From Balamuthia mandrillaris (Eukaryota > Discosea > Longamoebia > Balamuthiidae), in assembly GCA_031835245.1 (NCBI GenBank), contig JAVKOQ010000433.1, positions 1 through 39,012 of the forward strand: a stretch of DNA of 39,012 bases, given 5' to 3'. Of this stretch, positions 22,701 to 31,926 are shown in pieces. The translations under genes and the position numbers were made by a program. Numbering within the stretch: the stretch's first letter is position 1; every line of letters starts with the position of its first letter. Under the pieces are notes generated by a model. The model saw only the letters and a program-made list of their open reading frames with translations. It was not told the origin of the DNA and ran no database searches.

Positions 22701-22967
22701 CTCTTGGCCTTCCTTTCTTCGCTCTTCCTTGTAGCAATCCTTCAAAGCGGAATGTATGGTTTGAAAGAGTTTGGCGAGCGCTTCGTCGCTCTGTATCCCA
22801 GCAGCTCGTATCTTCGTGGCAGAGAACACCCACCAAACTAAAGACGAGTGTCCCCCTCCTTCTTTTTCAAGTTCCCCGTGGGAACAAATCTTCCTCTTTC
22901 TTTGGGCCTCAGCAACGACGGCCGATGTCGCTTGTTTGATTTTGTCCTTTGACCCAAGGTGCATCAT
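19751..22967 (-). CDS. Roco protein: LRR - Roc GTPase - COR, no kinase
   Basis: Exons from the 5' end are 22487-22967, 22316-22398, 21966-22230, 21609-21873, 21309-21534, 20636-21166 and 19751-20479 (859 aa). An N-terminal LRR-like part (GIDLSGN, LKGLNLRNTDVEAATLKDM) is followed by a coiled segment and classical LRRs (MTVLNLNYNLIKLLPPSIG, LQLLDLRYNKIGD). The Roc domain has the P-loop GPRQSGKS (382-389), MYVLVFN and VGTHDD (493-497) in place of NKxD. The usual DxxG switch motif is not obvious; ECNADK sits in its place, so GTP hydrolysis may be altered. Exon 7 looks like a COR domain (HPGLHFLSCIGVLIHL, WVVLAPYYLSQLL) broken by a Ser-rich run, ending in a short coiled tail. No kinase follows before the stop. 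Start is the first of two ATGs (MMHLGSKDK). Confidence 0.83.
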
Positions 22968-23351
22968 CGTGTGTTCACCTCCTTTTCTCCACTGTCTCCC
23001 TCCCTCTCCTTCTCTCTCTCTCAATTCGCTTTCTCTCTGCTTGTCGTCGTCTTCTTCTTTTCCTTCTCCTCCTCCTTCTCCTTCTTCTGTGGGTCGTTAG
23101 TTGCTGAAGAGGCACTTTGTTTTTTTTTTTTTTGATCAGAAAAAAAAATGCACAAAAATCAGTTGTTGCGCATCAGGATTCGAACCGAAGGAAGGGAGGT
23201 GGCCAAACCACTTGAAGAAATAAACGTCGCTGACAAGATTCGAACCGGAGCGTTTTGCCACGTGGGGAGTGGAGGGGACCCTCTGCAACAGCAACAACAG
23301 AACGTGGATCGTTCCTGTGCTTGGAATGATGAATGTCGATTTCTTTTTCGG
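22968..23351. other. Spacer: Roco promoter and 3' flank of macrodomain gene
   Basis: A 384-bp non-coding stretch that starts with CT-rich leader sequence. On the minus strand it holds one perfect Pol III box-B-like element GGTTCGAATCC and one near copy GGTTCGAATCT about 62 bp away (near 23176 and 23238). No matching acceptor stem or A box could be built, so I do not call a tRNA. Confidence 0.35.
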
Positions 23352-23620
23352 TCAAAGAGAGTACACCCGGACATGAATGGGACAGTCCTTGAATACGTCC
23401 TGCAAGATCGTGGAAACGTTGGGCCACCTCAGGCCGTCCAATCCACAGCCCAGCCTGGGCAATGCCAGCTGCTTGACCCCATGCCTAACGCAATGCTCCC
23501 GCATGGCCTCCAGCGAGCTTTGAAGGGCGGCATAGGTTGGCTTGTCGCGATAGACCTTCTTGGTGATCAAATAGTAGATGAAGCGACCTCCTCTTCGCAA
23601 CACACAAACTCCACCTGGGG

Positions 23621-23662
<42 letters not shown>

Positions 23663-24313
23663 AGAGATTAGATACAGAAACAGAAGAAAGGAAGCAATGA
23701 AGAGAAAAGAAGAAGAGCAAGAGGGTGCACCAGTGGTGGGGTGTTGTGCACGAAGTTCGGAGAGGCCGCCAAACTTGTCTTTGAAGGGCTTGGCGATGCC
23801 TTTGCCCATGACGAGGTCCTCACTAACGCAGTGCCCCAAAGAGGCCTCCGTTTCCACGAAAAGGTCTCCTTTCTTCTCCTCGTAGACAAAACCTTGTCTT
23901 TGCTTTTCTGTCTGTGTTGTTCCTTCTTTTTCTTCTGACTCTTCTTTTTCTTCTTTCTTTGGGCTCAAATTATTCTTCCTTGGAGCATTACTGCTGCTGG
24001 TGGATTCGTTCTTGGCCAGAGAGCGAGCCAACCGTTCGTCCTCCTCTTCCATTCTCTTCTTTCGGCGCTCTGCTTCTTGTGCCTCCTCCCGCATCAACCG
24101 TCTGGCCAAAGCCTCATCGGCTTCCATTTGTCTTTGCTTCTTGGTTTTCGCTGTTGCTGCTTCTCCACCATATGAGTACTCTCTTCCTGCTTCAGCAGTT
24201 TTGTTTCCTCCCTCTTCTTCTCTGCGATAGTTTTGCTGAGGCCGTTGCACGCCGCTGCTGCTTCGGCTCGTCTCTTCATCCGCACACGGCTCCTTTCGTT
24301 TCTTTCCTTCCAT
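23352..24313 (-). CDS. OARD1: TARG1/OARD1-type macrodomain ADP-ribose hydrolase
   Basis: Exons from the 5' end are 23731-24313 and 23352-23614 (281 aa; human OARD1 is 152). OARD1/TARG1 removes the terminal ADP-ribose from glutamate or aspartate of PARP-modified proteins. The macrodomain (about 150-281) reads GDLFVETEASLGHCVSEDLV, GKGIAKPFKDKFGG, then FIYYLITKK (213-214) with KPTY, LALPRLGCGLD (D254) and a final VRVYSL, nearly motif for motif with human OARD1, including the lysine and aspartate reported as catalytic in the human enzyme. The extra N-terminal 150 residues are charged and hold two LAxxL-type helices (DEALARRLMREEAQE and DERLARSLAKNE) that resemble ubiquitin-binding MIU motifs; this part is an inference. 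It is divergent from the PARP gene, starts 296 bp apart. The intron carries (CT)n on the sense strand. Confidence 0.92.
23625..23659. repeat. (GA)n microsatellite in OARD1 intron
   Basis: GA on the + strand, CT on the sense strand, next to the acceptor at 23615-23617. Confidence 0.85.
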
Positions 24314-24609
24314 TTTTTTTTATCTTCGTCTTAATTTTTTGTTGTTTTCCGCCTCAAAATTTTCTTCGAAAAAATAATCATTTGTGGTATTCTATTCGAT
24401 CAAGTCAGATGGAAGCAAGAAAAAAGTCCAGACTTTACCACGGCATTTATCACCTGAACACAAGGACATAAATAGACCTGTACCATATCTCGAACGGCAG
24501 AACAATTTAAACCAGGAATTTTTTATTCAGAATAATTCGTTATTTATTTTTCAGTTACGAATTTATTTATTTAACAGCAACAAACGAACGAACAGACGAG
24601 CCAAGACCA
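24314..24609. promoter_or_regulatory. Shared divergent promoter OARD1 / PARP
   Basis: A 296-bp AT-rich spacer between the two start codons. It contains a perfect 14-base palindrome-like element AAAGTC-CA-GACTTT at 24423-24436 roughly 110 bp from the OARD1 start. Any shared regulation is inferred from the arrangement. Confidence 0.5.
24423..24436. promoter_or_regulatory. Inverted repeat AAAGTC-CA-GACTTT
   Basis: Six-base perfect arms with a two-base centre in the OARD1/PARP promoter, a symmetric layout suited to a dimeric factor. No factor is identified. Confidence 0.3.
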
Positions 24610-27063
24610 ATGTCCGGACGCCCCAAGAGACAAGCGGCCACCAAGAAGAAGGTGGAGGAGGAGGAAAATGAGGAGGAGATCGACCCCACCAACATGTTGG
24701 TCAGCGAGCTGAAGGACGAGCTGCGCTCCCGCGGCCTCAGCACCAGCGGCAACAAAGCCGCCCTCGTCAAACGCCTCCAAAAGGCCTTGGAGTCCGACGG
24801 CGAAGAGGAGGAGGAGGAAGAGGAGGAGAAGACCACCACCAAGAGAAGCACCCGAGGCAAAGGCAAAGAAAAGAAAGAGGAGGCCGAGGAGGAAGAAGAG
24901 GAAGAAGAGGAGGAGGAAGAAGAGGAGGAAAAGAAAGGAACCAAGAGGAAGAAGGGCTCTACCGCCGGGAAGCACAAGGTGGACCAGGGGGTGCGCCTCG
25001 GCGGCTGCTCCGTGCACGAGGACTGGGACTGCATGCTCAACCAGACCAACATTCGCAACAACAACAACAAGTTCTACGTGGCGCAGATCTTGGACAACGG
25101 CGGCAGCTACTACTTCCACACGCGTTGGGGTCGCGTGGGAGAGCCTGGCCAATCCGCCACCAAAGGTCCTTGGTACGTTTTTTTTTTTTTCCTATTTTTA
25201 TTTTCATCTCTTTTTTTAATGTCATTTTTTTCATCCCTTCTCTCTCTCTCTCTCTCTCTTCTTTTCTCTCTTCTCTTCTCTTCTCTTCTCTTCTCTTATC
25301 TTCTCTTCTCTTCTCTTCTCTTCTCTTCTCTTCTCTTCTCTTCTCTTCTCTTCTCTTCTCTTCTCTTCTCTCTTCTCTTCTCTTCTCTTCTCTTCTTTCT
25401 CTTCTCTTCTCTTCTCTTCTCTTCTCTTCTCTTCTCTTCTCTTCTCTTCTCTTCTCTTCTCTTCTCTTCTCTTCTCTTCTCTTCTCTTCTCTTCTCTTCT
25501 CTTCTCTTCTCTTCTCTTCTCTTCTCTTCTCTTCTCTTCTCTCATCTATTGAAAAAAAAACAGGGCATTGAATAAATGTGAGACCGAGTTCAAGAAGAAG
25601 TTTAAGGAAAAGACGGGCAACCTGTGGGACGAGCGCGACAACTTTGAAGCCGTAAGCGGCAAATACACTCTCATCGGTACTTTCTTTGTTTCTTCATTTC
25701 TCTTTCTTGCTTTTTCGGTTTGTTGAGTTAAACACCTTTTCTCTCTCTCTCTTTGCAGAGATGGACCTGGATGGTGGCTCTGACGAGGAAGAGCTTGAGG
25801 CGAAGCTGTCCGCCGTGCGCAAGAAACAGAAGAGCAACGGCGTCAAGGAGTCGGCCCTGCCGCTCGCCACCCAGGAGCTCGTCAACCTTATCTTTGATTT
25901 GAACATGTTCAAACAAGCTATGGAGAGCTTCAACATCGATGGTATGTTCTTTGTTCGCTATCTTTCTCCTTCTGTTCTCCGTAGCTTCTTCTTATCTTAA
26001 ACAAACAAACACAACAAAACAGTGAAGAAGATGCCATTGGGAAAGATCAGCAAGAGCCAAATCGCCAAAGGCTTTGCCGTTCTGGAGAAGATCGGGGAGA
26101 TGTTGAGCAACGGCAACCGCCGCACCGAGGCGGCGTCCTCCGAGTTCTACACTTTGATCCCCCACTCCTTTGGCAGGCAGAGACCGCCTCCCATTGCCGA
26201 CCTGGAGACCTTGCAACAGAAGAAGGACATGCTCAACGTGCTTGGCGATATCGAGTTGGCTCAATCCTTGACTAAAGAAAAGGAAGAGCGTACGTTCTTC
26301 TTTCTCTTTCTTTTGTTGACACACACCGCTCTAGAAACTAACGCATAAATACAAAAAACAAACAAAAACAGAGGAATCGCAAGAAGAGCAGGAAGAGGAA
26401 CTGGCGCCCAACCCCATTGACACCAACTATGCCCTGCTCGGCGCCGACGTGGAGCCCGTCGATAAGTCCTCCGACGAGTTCCGCATCATCAAACAATACC
26501 TCACCGCAACGGAGGGCTCGTGGAACCGCTGCACCATCAAGCACGTCTACCGCGTGGCCCGCCACGGCGAGGAGACCCGCTTCCAGCAGCACGACCACAT
26601 CGCCAACCGCAAGCTCCTCTGGCACGGCACCAACGTGGCCGTCGTGGTGGCCATTCTCTCCTCCGGCCTCCGCATCATGCCCCACTCGGGCGGTCGTGTG
26701 GGCAAGGGCATCTACTTTGCCTCGGAACACTCCAAGTCGGCTGGCTACGTGGGCAAGGCCGGCAGGACCGGCATCATGTTCCTCAGCGAGGTGGCCCTGG
26801 GCAAGGAGTGGCACATCACCCAGGACGATTGCACGTTGAGGCAGCCGCCCTCCGGCTACGACTGCATCATCGCCAAGGGCTGGACCGAGCCCGACCCCAG
26901 CAAGGACACGGTGATCAAGATCGAGGGCAAGGATGTGGTGGTGCCCCAAGGGCCGCCCATCAAGATGCAGCAGTACAGCAACAGCTCCTTCTCCCAGAGC
27001 GAGTACTTGGTCTACAAGGAGAGCCAGAACCGCATTCGTTACTTGTTGATGTTGGATTGGTAA
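24610..27063 (+). CDS. SAP-WGR poly(ADP-ribose) polymerase (PARP2-like)
   Basis: Exons are 24610-25172, 25564-25676, 25759-25941, 26023-26289 and 26372-27063 (605 aa). A SAP DNA-binding motif (LVSELKDELRSRGLSTSGNK, about 30-50) is followed by Lys/Glu linkers, a WGR domain (FYVAQILDNGG, HTRWGRVGEPGQ), the helical regulatory domain (ATQELVNLIFDL, MPLGKISKSQIAKGF) and the ART catalytic domain. The H-Y-E triad is intact: LLWHGT (H460), GKGIYFA (Y490) and SQSEYLVY (E586), so polymer synthesis is expected. The enzyme uses NAD+ to ADP-ribosylate proteins at DNA breaks in the nucleus. SAP plus WGR recalls plant PARP2-type proteins and lacks the zinc fingers of PARP1. Intron 1 is filled by a TTCTC satellite. 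Divergent from OARD1, its functional opposite. Confidence 0.94.
25233..25543. repeat. (TTCTC)n pentanucleotide satellite in PARP intron 1
   Basis: After a CT run, over 50 copies of a TTCTC unit, with a few single-base interruptions (TTATC, TTTCTC), fill most of the intron 25173-25563. It is all pyrimidine on the sense strand. The endless Phe/Ser/Leu and Arg/Glu frames over it are artefacts. Confidence 0.92.
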
Positions 27064-27291
27064 GGAGGAAGAAAGGAAGGAAGAGCAAAGAGCATATGTG
27101 GTGGTGGGTGTGGAAGAAAAAAAACTCTCTTTTCCTTTCATTTGTTCTTCTCTTTTGTTGGCTTGTTTCTTCTTTTCCTTCTCTTCTTCCTTTACGTCCT
27201 TTGCTCTAAGGCTCTCTTTTTAATGGTACAACAAAGAAGGGGTTTCTAGCATCCATTCTACATTTCACTCTTTCTCTCGTTCTTCTTGGTT

Positions 27292-27810
27292 TCAGGAGGA
27301 GGACATGGTTATCAGTGGCGTTGCTTCGCTGGTGCCTTTATCTTGTGGCTTCGAATCTGAATCTGCGCAACGATCAACATAGGCATGAGAGAGTGTGCGA
27401 GAGAGAGAGAGAGAGAGAGAGAGAAGCCTACTATCTACAACATCGAAAGGTCCTCGTCTCCGCCGCTTCATCTTATTCCGTTCGTCGCTCTCATCCTCGC
27501 CGTCATAATTGCTTCTTTCTCTGTCTTCTTCCTCCATTTCACTCTTTCTGGACCCCGTCGACGGGGAAGAAGAAGCACTTCTCCTCCGCCCGAGCTTCAT
27601 GCTCCGCTGAAACAACCGCACGGTGTGAGCCATCTCCGTTTCTCTCTTCCGTTTGCGAATCTGTTTCACGCGGAGCAGTATTTCTTCCTTCTCCTTCAAG
27701 TACTGGTCCCTTTGAGCCAAGTACATGTCCCTTTCTCGCAGCGCCTCGTCTCTGATGCGTTGCCAATAGGCGACCTCCTCCGAGGCTGTTCGTGGCTGTG
27801 GCGCCTCCAT
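27292..27810 (-). CDS. Small charged coiled-coil protein, unknown
   Basis: Exons from the 5' end are 27432-27810 and 27292-27362 (149 aa). I do not recognise the family. After MEAPQPRTASEE comes a long helix with heptad-like spacing (VAYWQRIRDEALRERDMYLA, then QRDQYLKEKEEILLRVKQI), then a basic Lys/Arg stretch and an acidic and Ser-rich tail with KMKRRRR, which could be a nuclear localisation signal. The start is the ATG at 27808-27810. A good GT-AG intron lies in the 5' leader (donor near 27906, acceptor about 27850), but the exon before it does not join in frame, so the leader is likely spliced and non-coding. The intron carries sense-strand CT repeats. Confidence 0.6.
   Translation of the reverse strand: MEAPQPRTASEEVAYWQRIRDEALRERDMYLAQRDQYLKEKEEILLRVKQIRKRKRETEMAHTVRLFQRSMKLGRRRSASSSPSTGSRKSEMEEEDRERSNYDGEDESDERNKMKRRRRGPFDVVDSRLLSLSLSLSRTLSHAYVDRCADSDSKPQDKGTSEATPLITMSSS
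27398..27423. repeat. (GA)n microsatellite in intron of coiled-coil gene
   Basis: Pure GA on the + strand, CT on the sense strand. Confidence 0.85.
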
Positions 27811-29084
27811 ACTATTACCCTTTCTACTATTTTTTTGTTGTCCTTGAAGAAGAAAGCAGAAAGAACAGGAAAGAGAGAGACCGACTGAAGAGGAAAGAAG
27901 GAACACGTTTCTCGTTTTTAATGCAAGACAAGCGTTGCGAAGCTCGGGAAGAAGAATGGGCACAACGTTGAGGAAGATGAACGAAAGGGGATGTTGGCTC
28001 TCCCCCAGCTTTTACATTGCTTTAAAAGAAAGGTACAGAAGAACAAAAACAAAGGGGAGCCAAAAAAGATGCACAGGACGAAGAAAGCCCTGGGCAGCAA
28101 GCTCTCTCTCTCTCAAGACACCGGCACCACCAGCGGCAGGAAGAAAAAGGGAGGTTGCAACCTTGGTCTTCGGAGGAAGGGGGAACAGAGGGTTGGAAGA
28201 GAGAGAAGAAAAAGGGGAAACAGAGGACAAGCTGCATGTGCGACACACAAAAGAAAGCCTACGTCCATCATCATCCTCCCGCCTTTTGAGCAAAACAAAA
28301 AAGAATTGGGGTGGTGGAAGATGGGAGTAAGCAAACAAAAAAAAAATAAAGATGGGTCACAAATGAGCCTGTCCTGCCTTCCGCCTCCCTCTGCTCTCCC
28401 TCCAAATACTTCTTACTCTGCTGAGCGACATTGGGGTGCGGTGGGTCGGGTCCTTCGCCCCATCCGTCGCCATTAACAAATAAAAAAGAGAGACAACCGC
28501 TCTGAAAGACGGGGATGAAGGGGGAGAGAAGAAATAGAAAGGGCGGGAAAGAATGGAAAAAAAAAGAAAAAGAATAAAGGGGAGAGAAGAAGGGGGGAAG
28601 CAAGTCAAAGTAATCAACAGTTTAAAAAGAGAGAAAAGAGTGGAGAGGAAGGGGGAAAGGAAGAGGAGGAAGAGAAAAGAGGAGGGGAAGGAGATGTGGG
28701 GTGAAAAGGTTGAAAAAAACATACCGTTTGAGGGCTGGCGGAGGGTTGGTTGATGGTCAGAAGAAGTCTGGAGAGAGGAAAGAGAAACAAAAGGATGATA
28801 AAAATAAAAAAAAAGAAAGATAGAACACAGCAACAGGTTCAGCTGGCAGCAACCAACCCTGTCCGAAAGACCTGAAACGTGTCTGCTTCTATTTCCCCCA
28901 AAAACATCAACGCCACCACGCTATCCCTCCTCCTTCTCAAACCATCCGTCCCGCCTCTTATCCCATCATCTTCTCGTTCCCTCCCGTTTAAAAAATAACT
29001 GAAAAAAAACAAGCTCTTCTCTCCGCCTCACTTCTTCCTTCATCGTGTTCGCGCAAAGAGGGGAGAAAGAAAAACGGGGTTAGC
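27811..29084. other. Spacer with possible unrecognised minus-strand exons
   Basis: No gene can be supported over this 1.3 kb. Purine-rich + strand sequence dominates. On the minus strand a few stretches look protein-like and are flanked by plausible splice sites: about 28370-28520 (contains NGDGWGEGPDPPHPN and QQSKKYLEGEQREAEGR) and 28050-28165 (contains FLPAAGGAGVLRERELAAQG). They could be leader exons of the coiled-coil gene, a separate small gene, or noise. No start codon and no family was found. Confidence 0.3.
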
Positions 29085-30029
29085 TCAGTTAAGAGGAGCA
29101 AGCTCCGAGACCCGCACGTATTCCCGTCCGCTCAGGTCATTGATCATCTGCTGGAGGTCAGCATGGGACTCGTAGTCGGGGTCGTAGTAGGCCATGTTGG
29201 ATTGCCAATAGTCCTTCACCCAGTTCAGCACGAGGGGGGCGGCTAGCCGCTGGCTGCCGTCTTCCAAAGTCTCCGGTCCGGTAATGATAGAGTCGTCGCT
29301 ATCGCCGTCCGCGTTGTCGCTGTCGTCGCCGTTGTTGTCCGGTTGGTAAACGGCCAACCAAAGGTTGGAGCAAGGGTTCTTGCCCTCCTCCAAAGGTGGT
29401 TGCACAAATTCCATCTCCAACCGCTTGAAGCCGATGCGTTGCAACATCCTCACTCGCACTTCTGGAGGAACGGTATCGTCCTCCGCTTTGACTTTGGTAG
29501 GGTCGTTGGTCTCCGCAAAGATGGCCGGGCAGCCGTTGTGGAGGCCAGCGGCACGCGCGTCACGGTGGATAATGTCCACGCTCTGCTCGATGAGGAACCG
29601 GCCAAGGCCTTTGCCCCTGCAAGCGGGGCTGACCACAAAGTAGGAGATGAGGCCGCAGCGGCTTTCCCGCCAGTACTCGAACACGCAGCCGCCCACGATC
29701 TCCTTCAGCTCGGTGTCGTGTTTCTCGAAGGCAAGAAGTACGTGGAAGACGCTCTCGGTGTAGGTAGGATCCATCATCTCCTCCCAGAACTCGAGGGGCT
29801 CCAGCTCGTCGTCGAAGGGGAAATAGGTAGGCAAAAAGTCATCGTAAAACCGTTTCAAGTGTGTCCTTCGAATGTCCTCTCGGTGCTTTAAGTCATACAG
29901 ATTGTAGTAGTCCTCAGGGCGAGGCCGAGGGCGACCGTGGCAGGAGGACGCTGGGCGAGAGGCCCCAGCTCCTCCGATCGTAACGTTAAGGGCTTTATTA
30001 TTAGTGGCATACTCCTGTTGGGCATCCAT
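29085..30029 (-). CDS. Intronless GNAT-family acetyltransferase, copy 1
   Basis: One exon of 314 aa from ATG (30027-30029) to TAA-type stop at 29085. The central GNAT fold shows beta strands GGCVFEYWRE and CGLISYFVVSP leading into the acetyl-CoA loop RGKGLG (Q/RxxGxG/A motif), then helix FLIEQSVDIIHRDAR and the strand CPAIFAETNDPTKVKAEDD. The core probably N-acetylates a small molecule or a lysine; the substrate is unknown. A distinctive pre-domain FYDDFLPTYFPFDDELEP and post-domain VRMLQRIGFKRLEMEFVQPP are shared with the copy at 32413-33288. An acidic Asp-rich insert precedes the C-terminus. Lack of introns among intron-rich neighbours and the compact bacterial-style domain suggest possible transfer from bacteria or retroposition. 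Confidence 0.88.
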   Translation of the reverse strand: MDAQQEYATNNKALNVTIGGAGASRPASSCHGRPRPRPEDYYNLYDLKHREDIRRTHLKRFYDDFLPTYFPFDDELEPLEFWEEMMDPTYTESVFHVLLAFEKHDTELKEIVGGCVFEYWRESRCGLISYFVVSPACRGKGLGRFLIEQSVDIIHRDARAAGLHNGCPAIFAETNDPTKVKAEDDTVPPEVRVRMLQRIGFKRLEMEFVQPPLEEGKNPCSNLWLAVYQPDNNGDDSDNADGDSDDSIITGPETLEDGSQRLAAPLVLNWVKDYWQSNMAYYDPDYESHADLQQMINDLSGREYVRVSELAPLN

Positions 30030-30905
30030 TCGGCGGTTCTTCTACTGGTTTGTCTGTGTCTCAGGTAAATGCTCATCCAGTCCCCTCTTTGTGTTCAACA
30101 AAAGAGAAAGGAGGTTTGTTGTGGTGTGGAAAGAAGTAGTGGGCGACAAAAGAAAAAAAAAAAAGATGGGGAGGGAAAAAAAAGTAGTCCCAAAAAAAAA
30201 ACAAAAATAAATCTGTTTTTCGTTTGAAGGATGGATGGGGAGGGATTTGATTTCCGTGACTGGCAAAAACACAGGCACCGAAAAAAAAAAAAAATAAATA
30301 AATAGGTTTGCAGTACGCAACCGGTAGTGGTAGTAGGGGTGGTGTTCTTCCCTTTTTTTTTTCTGCGGTAAGTTGACGAAAGTGAAAAGAAGCAAAGAAA
30401 GAAAAAAGAAGAAGCGGAGCTGAAAATAAACTCCAAAATAGCCATCGCGGAGTTTTATTTTTGCCAGGCTGTCCCACGCGAGGGTTCCGTTAAGGAGGTT
30501 CACCATTTTTAGTGCATTTTCACCTAATTTGAAAATGCGAACGAGTTTTTTTGTGGACATGTTCCACCAATGGGAATTATTTGCGGACATGTTTTTTAGG
30601 TGCTACAGAGCTGCAGCGAAATTTTGTTCAACGTGTCTTTGCGTGTTCTTGTTTCTTGCTTTTTTCTTGTTCTTATATTTCTAGCTTTCCATTAGATTTG
30701 GTGAAGTTTCCCTGCCTCTGCTGGTGTTTCCAAAAGCAAGCTCCTTTTTTCCCTCGGCATGGGCCTGGAGTCAGCCATGTGGAGCCTTTAAACCGGCCTT
30801 GCAGAAGCAAGATGGACTGATGGTCGTCACCAACAATGGTTGAAAACAATGTTAACGTGTTTATTCTCTCTCGTACACAAACCGAGGCTTCTCTCATTCC
30901 TTCGT
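30030..30905. other. Spacer: GNAT copy 1 promoter
   Basis: No gene seen. The first 390 bases are homopolymer and purine rich. From 30420 to 30600 the sequence is non-repetitive and holds a perfect 8-bp inverted repeat GCATTTTC (30514-30521) / GAAAATGC (30531-30538) and two copies of GGACATGTT (30555-30563 and 30585-30593). Confidence 0.45.
30514..30538. promoter_or_regulatory. Perfect 8-bp hairpin GCATTTTC/GAAAATGC
   Basis: Arms of eight bases around a nine-base loop, upstream of GNAT copy 1. Function unknown. Confidence 0.3.
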
Positions 30906-31926
30906 TCAGAACTGCACAAAACAGAACTTTTCATGCTTTCCACAAGAGGAACTCTGGCAAATACTCGATCCCGAGCAAGAGCCAGCCGACAAGTACGTGC
31001 CATGGGCCGTTTTAAAGGCCACCATTGCGCCATCCTTCTGCTCCACAGTGAACGTCTCACACTGCTTCATCTGATCAGAAACCTGCCCCACCGTCGTTCT
31101 GTTGGGTCTGGCGGAGACGTACGTGCCGTGATGGGTGTGCAGGGCGACGCGGTTGCCTCCGAGGTGGATGATGCCAAAGTGCTCCCACTCTCGCATGTGA
31201 GGAACCTGAGTGAAGTGGGGCTTGCAGCCTTGCGTCTTCTTGCGAGCACTGATGAAGGTGTTGTGGAAGGTCTTGATGTATGCTTTGCCTTTGGGTATGT
31301 CGATGTCATTGCTCTTGTTCTTGTTGTTGTTGTGATGATGGTGGTGATGGTGATGGTGCTGAGGTTTAGAAGGAGCAGGAGGATGAAAGTGGTCATGATG
31401 GATGGTAACGTGCTGTTCAACGATCGACGAAGTTGAAGAAGAACAAGAAGGATAAGAAGGGTAAGAAGGAGAAGGGTAAGACGGGGAAGGATAAGAAGGA
31501 GGAAAAGGGTGAGAAGCTGGGGAAGAGAAGGTAGGAGTTGGTGGTTGCATAGGAGGAGCGAGACCGAACCCTGGTGGTTGCCTATTCGTTACGTTTTTCG
31601 GTTTTTTTGCTGTATGAGAAGATTGCCAAACACGCAAACATAAAGCCAAAGAGGAAAAGAAAAGAATGGAGCGTTTACATGAAAGGAGGGGCAAAGCCTC
31701 CGCTAAAAGAAACGGAAGGGCCAGCCGGACCGGCGCCAACGCTGACAGAGAAACCAGGTGCCGCGGCTATCACAGGAGGAGGAGCCGCGGAGGGATAGTA
31801 CGGTTGCTGTGGTGGCGGTGCTTGCCGTTGCTGTTGTTGGAATTGAATCTGTGTGGGAGGAATGTACGCCTGTCCGCCGGCAGCAGGAAAGAAAGGAGGC
31901 ATCCCCGAGTTTTGGTTGTGGCTCAT
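30906..31926 (-). CDS. Fascin-like beta-trefoil protein with disordered N-terminus
   Basis: Exons from the 5' end are 31679-31926 and 30906-31581 (307 aa). The first 180 residues are rich in Pro, Gln, Tyr and Ser with PSYPSPSYPS repeats and a His9 run. The C-terminal 125 residues carry three beta-trefoil-type repeats: GKAYIKTFHNTFISA, RVALHTHHGTYVSARPN and VAFKTAHGTYLSAGSCSG. This HG(T)YLSA pattern is the fascin/actin-crosslinking fold signature. Only one trefoil is present against four in animal fascin, so actin bundling is uncertain; it could bind actin or sugar. The proline-rich part recalls annexin- or grifin-type disordered tails of amoebae. The intron between is about 97 bp. Start ATG opens at MSHNQNSG. 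Confidence 0.82.

Noticed and set aside
23170-23250. tRNA genes at the two B-box-like sequences
   Set aside because: No acceptor stem, D arm or anticodon arm could be formed.
25231-25575. Long open frames through the TTCTC satellite, on both strands
   Set aside because: They exist only because the pentamer lacks stop codons; the stretch is an intron of PARP.
27907-28008. In-frame-looking exon SFIFLNVVPILLPELRNACL upstream of the coiled-coil gene
   Set aside because: Its phase does not fit the next exon, so a non-coding leader exon is more likely.
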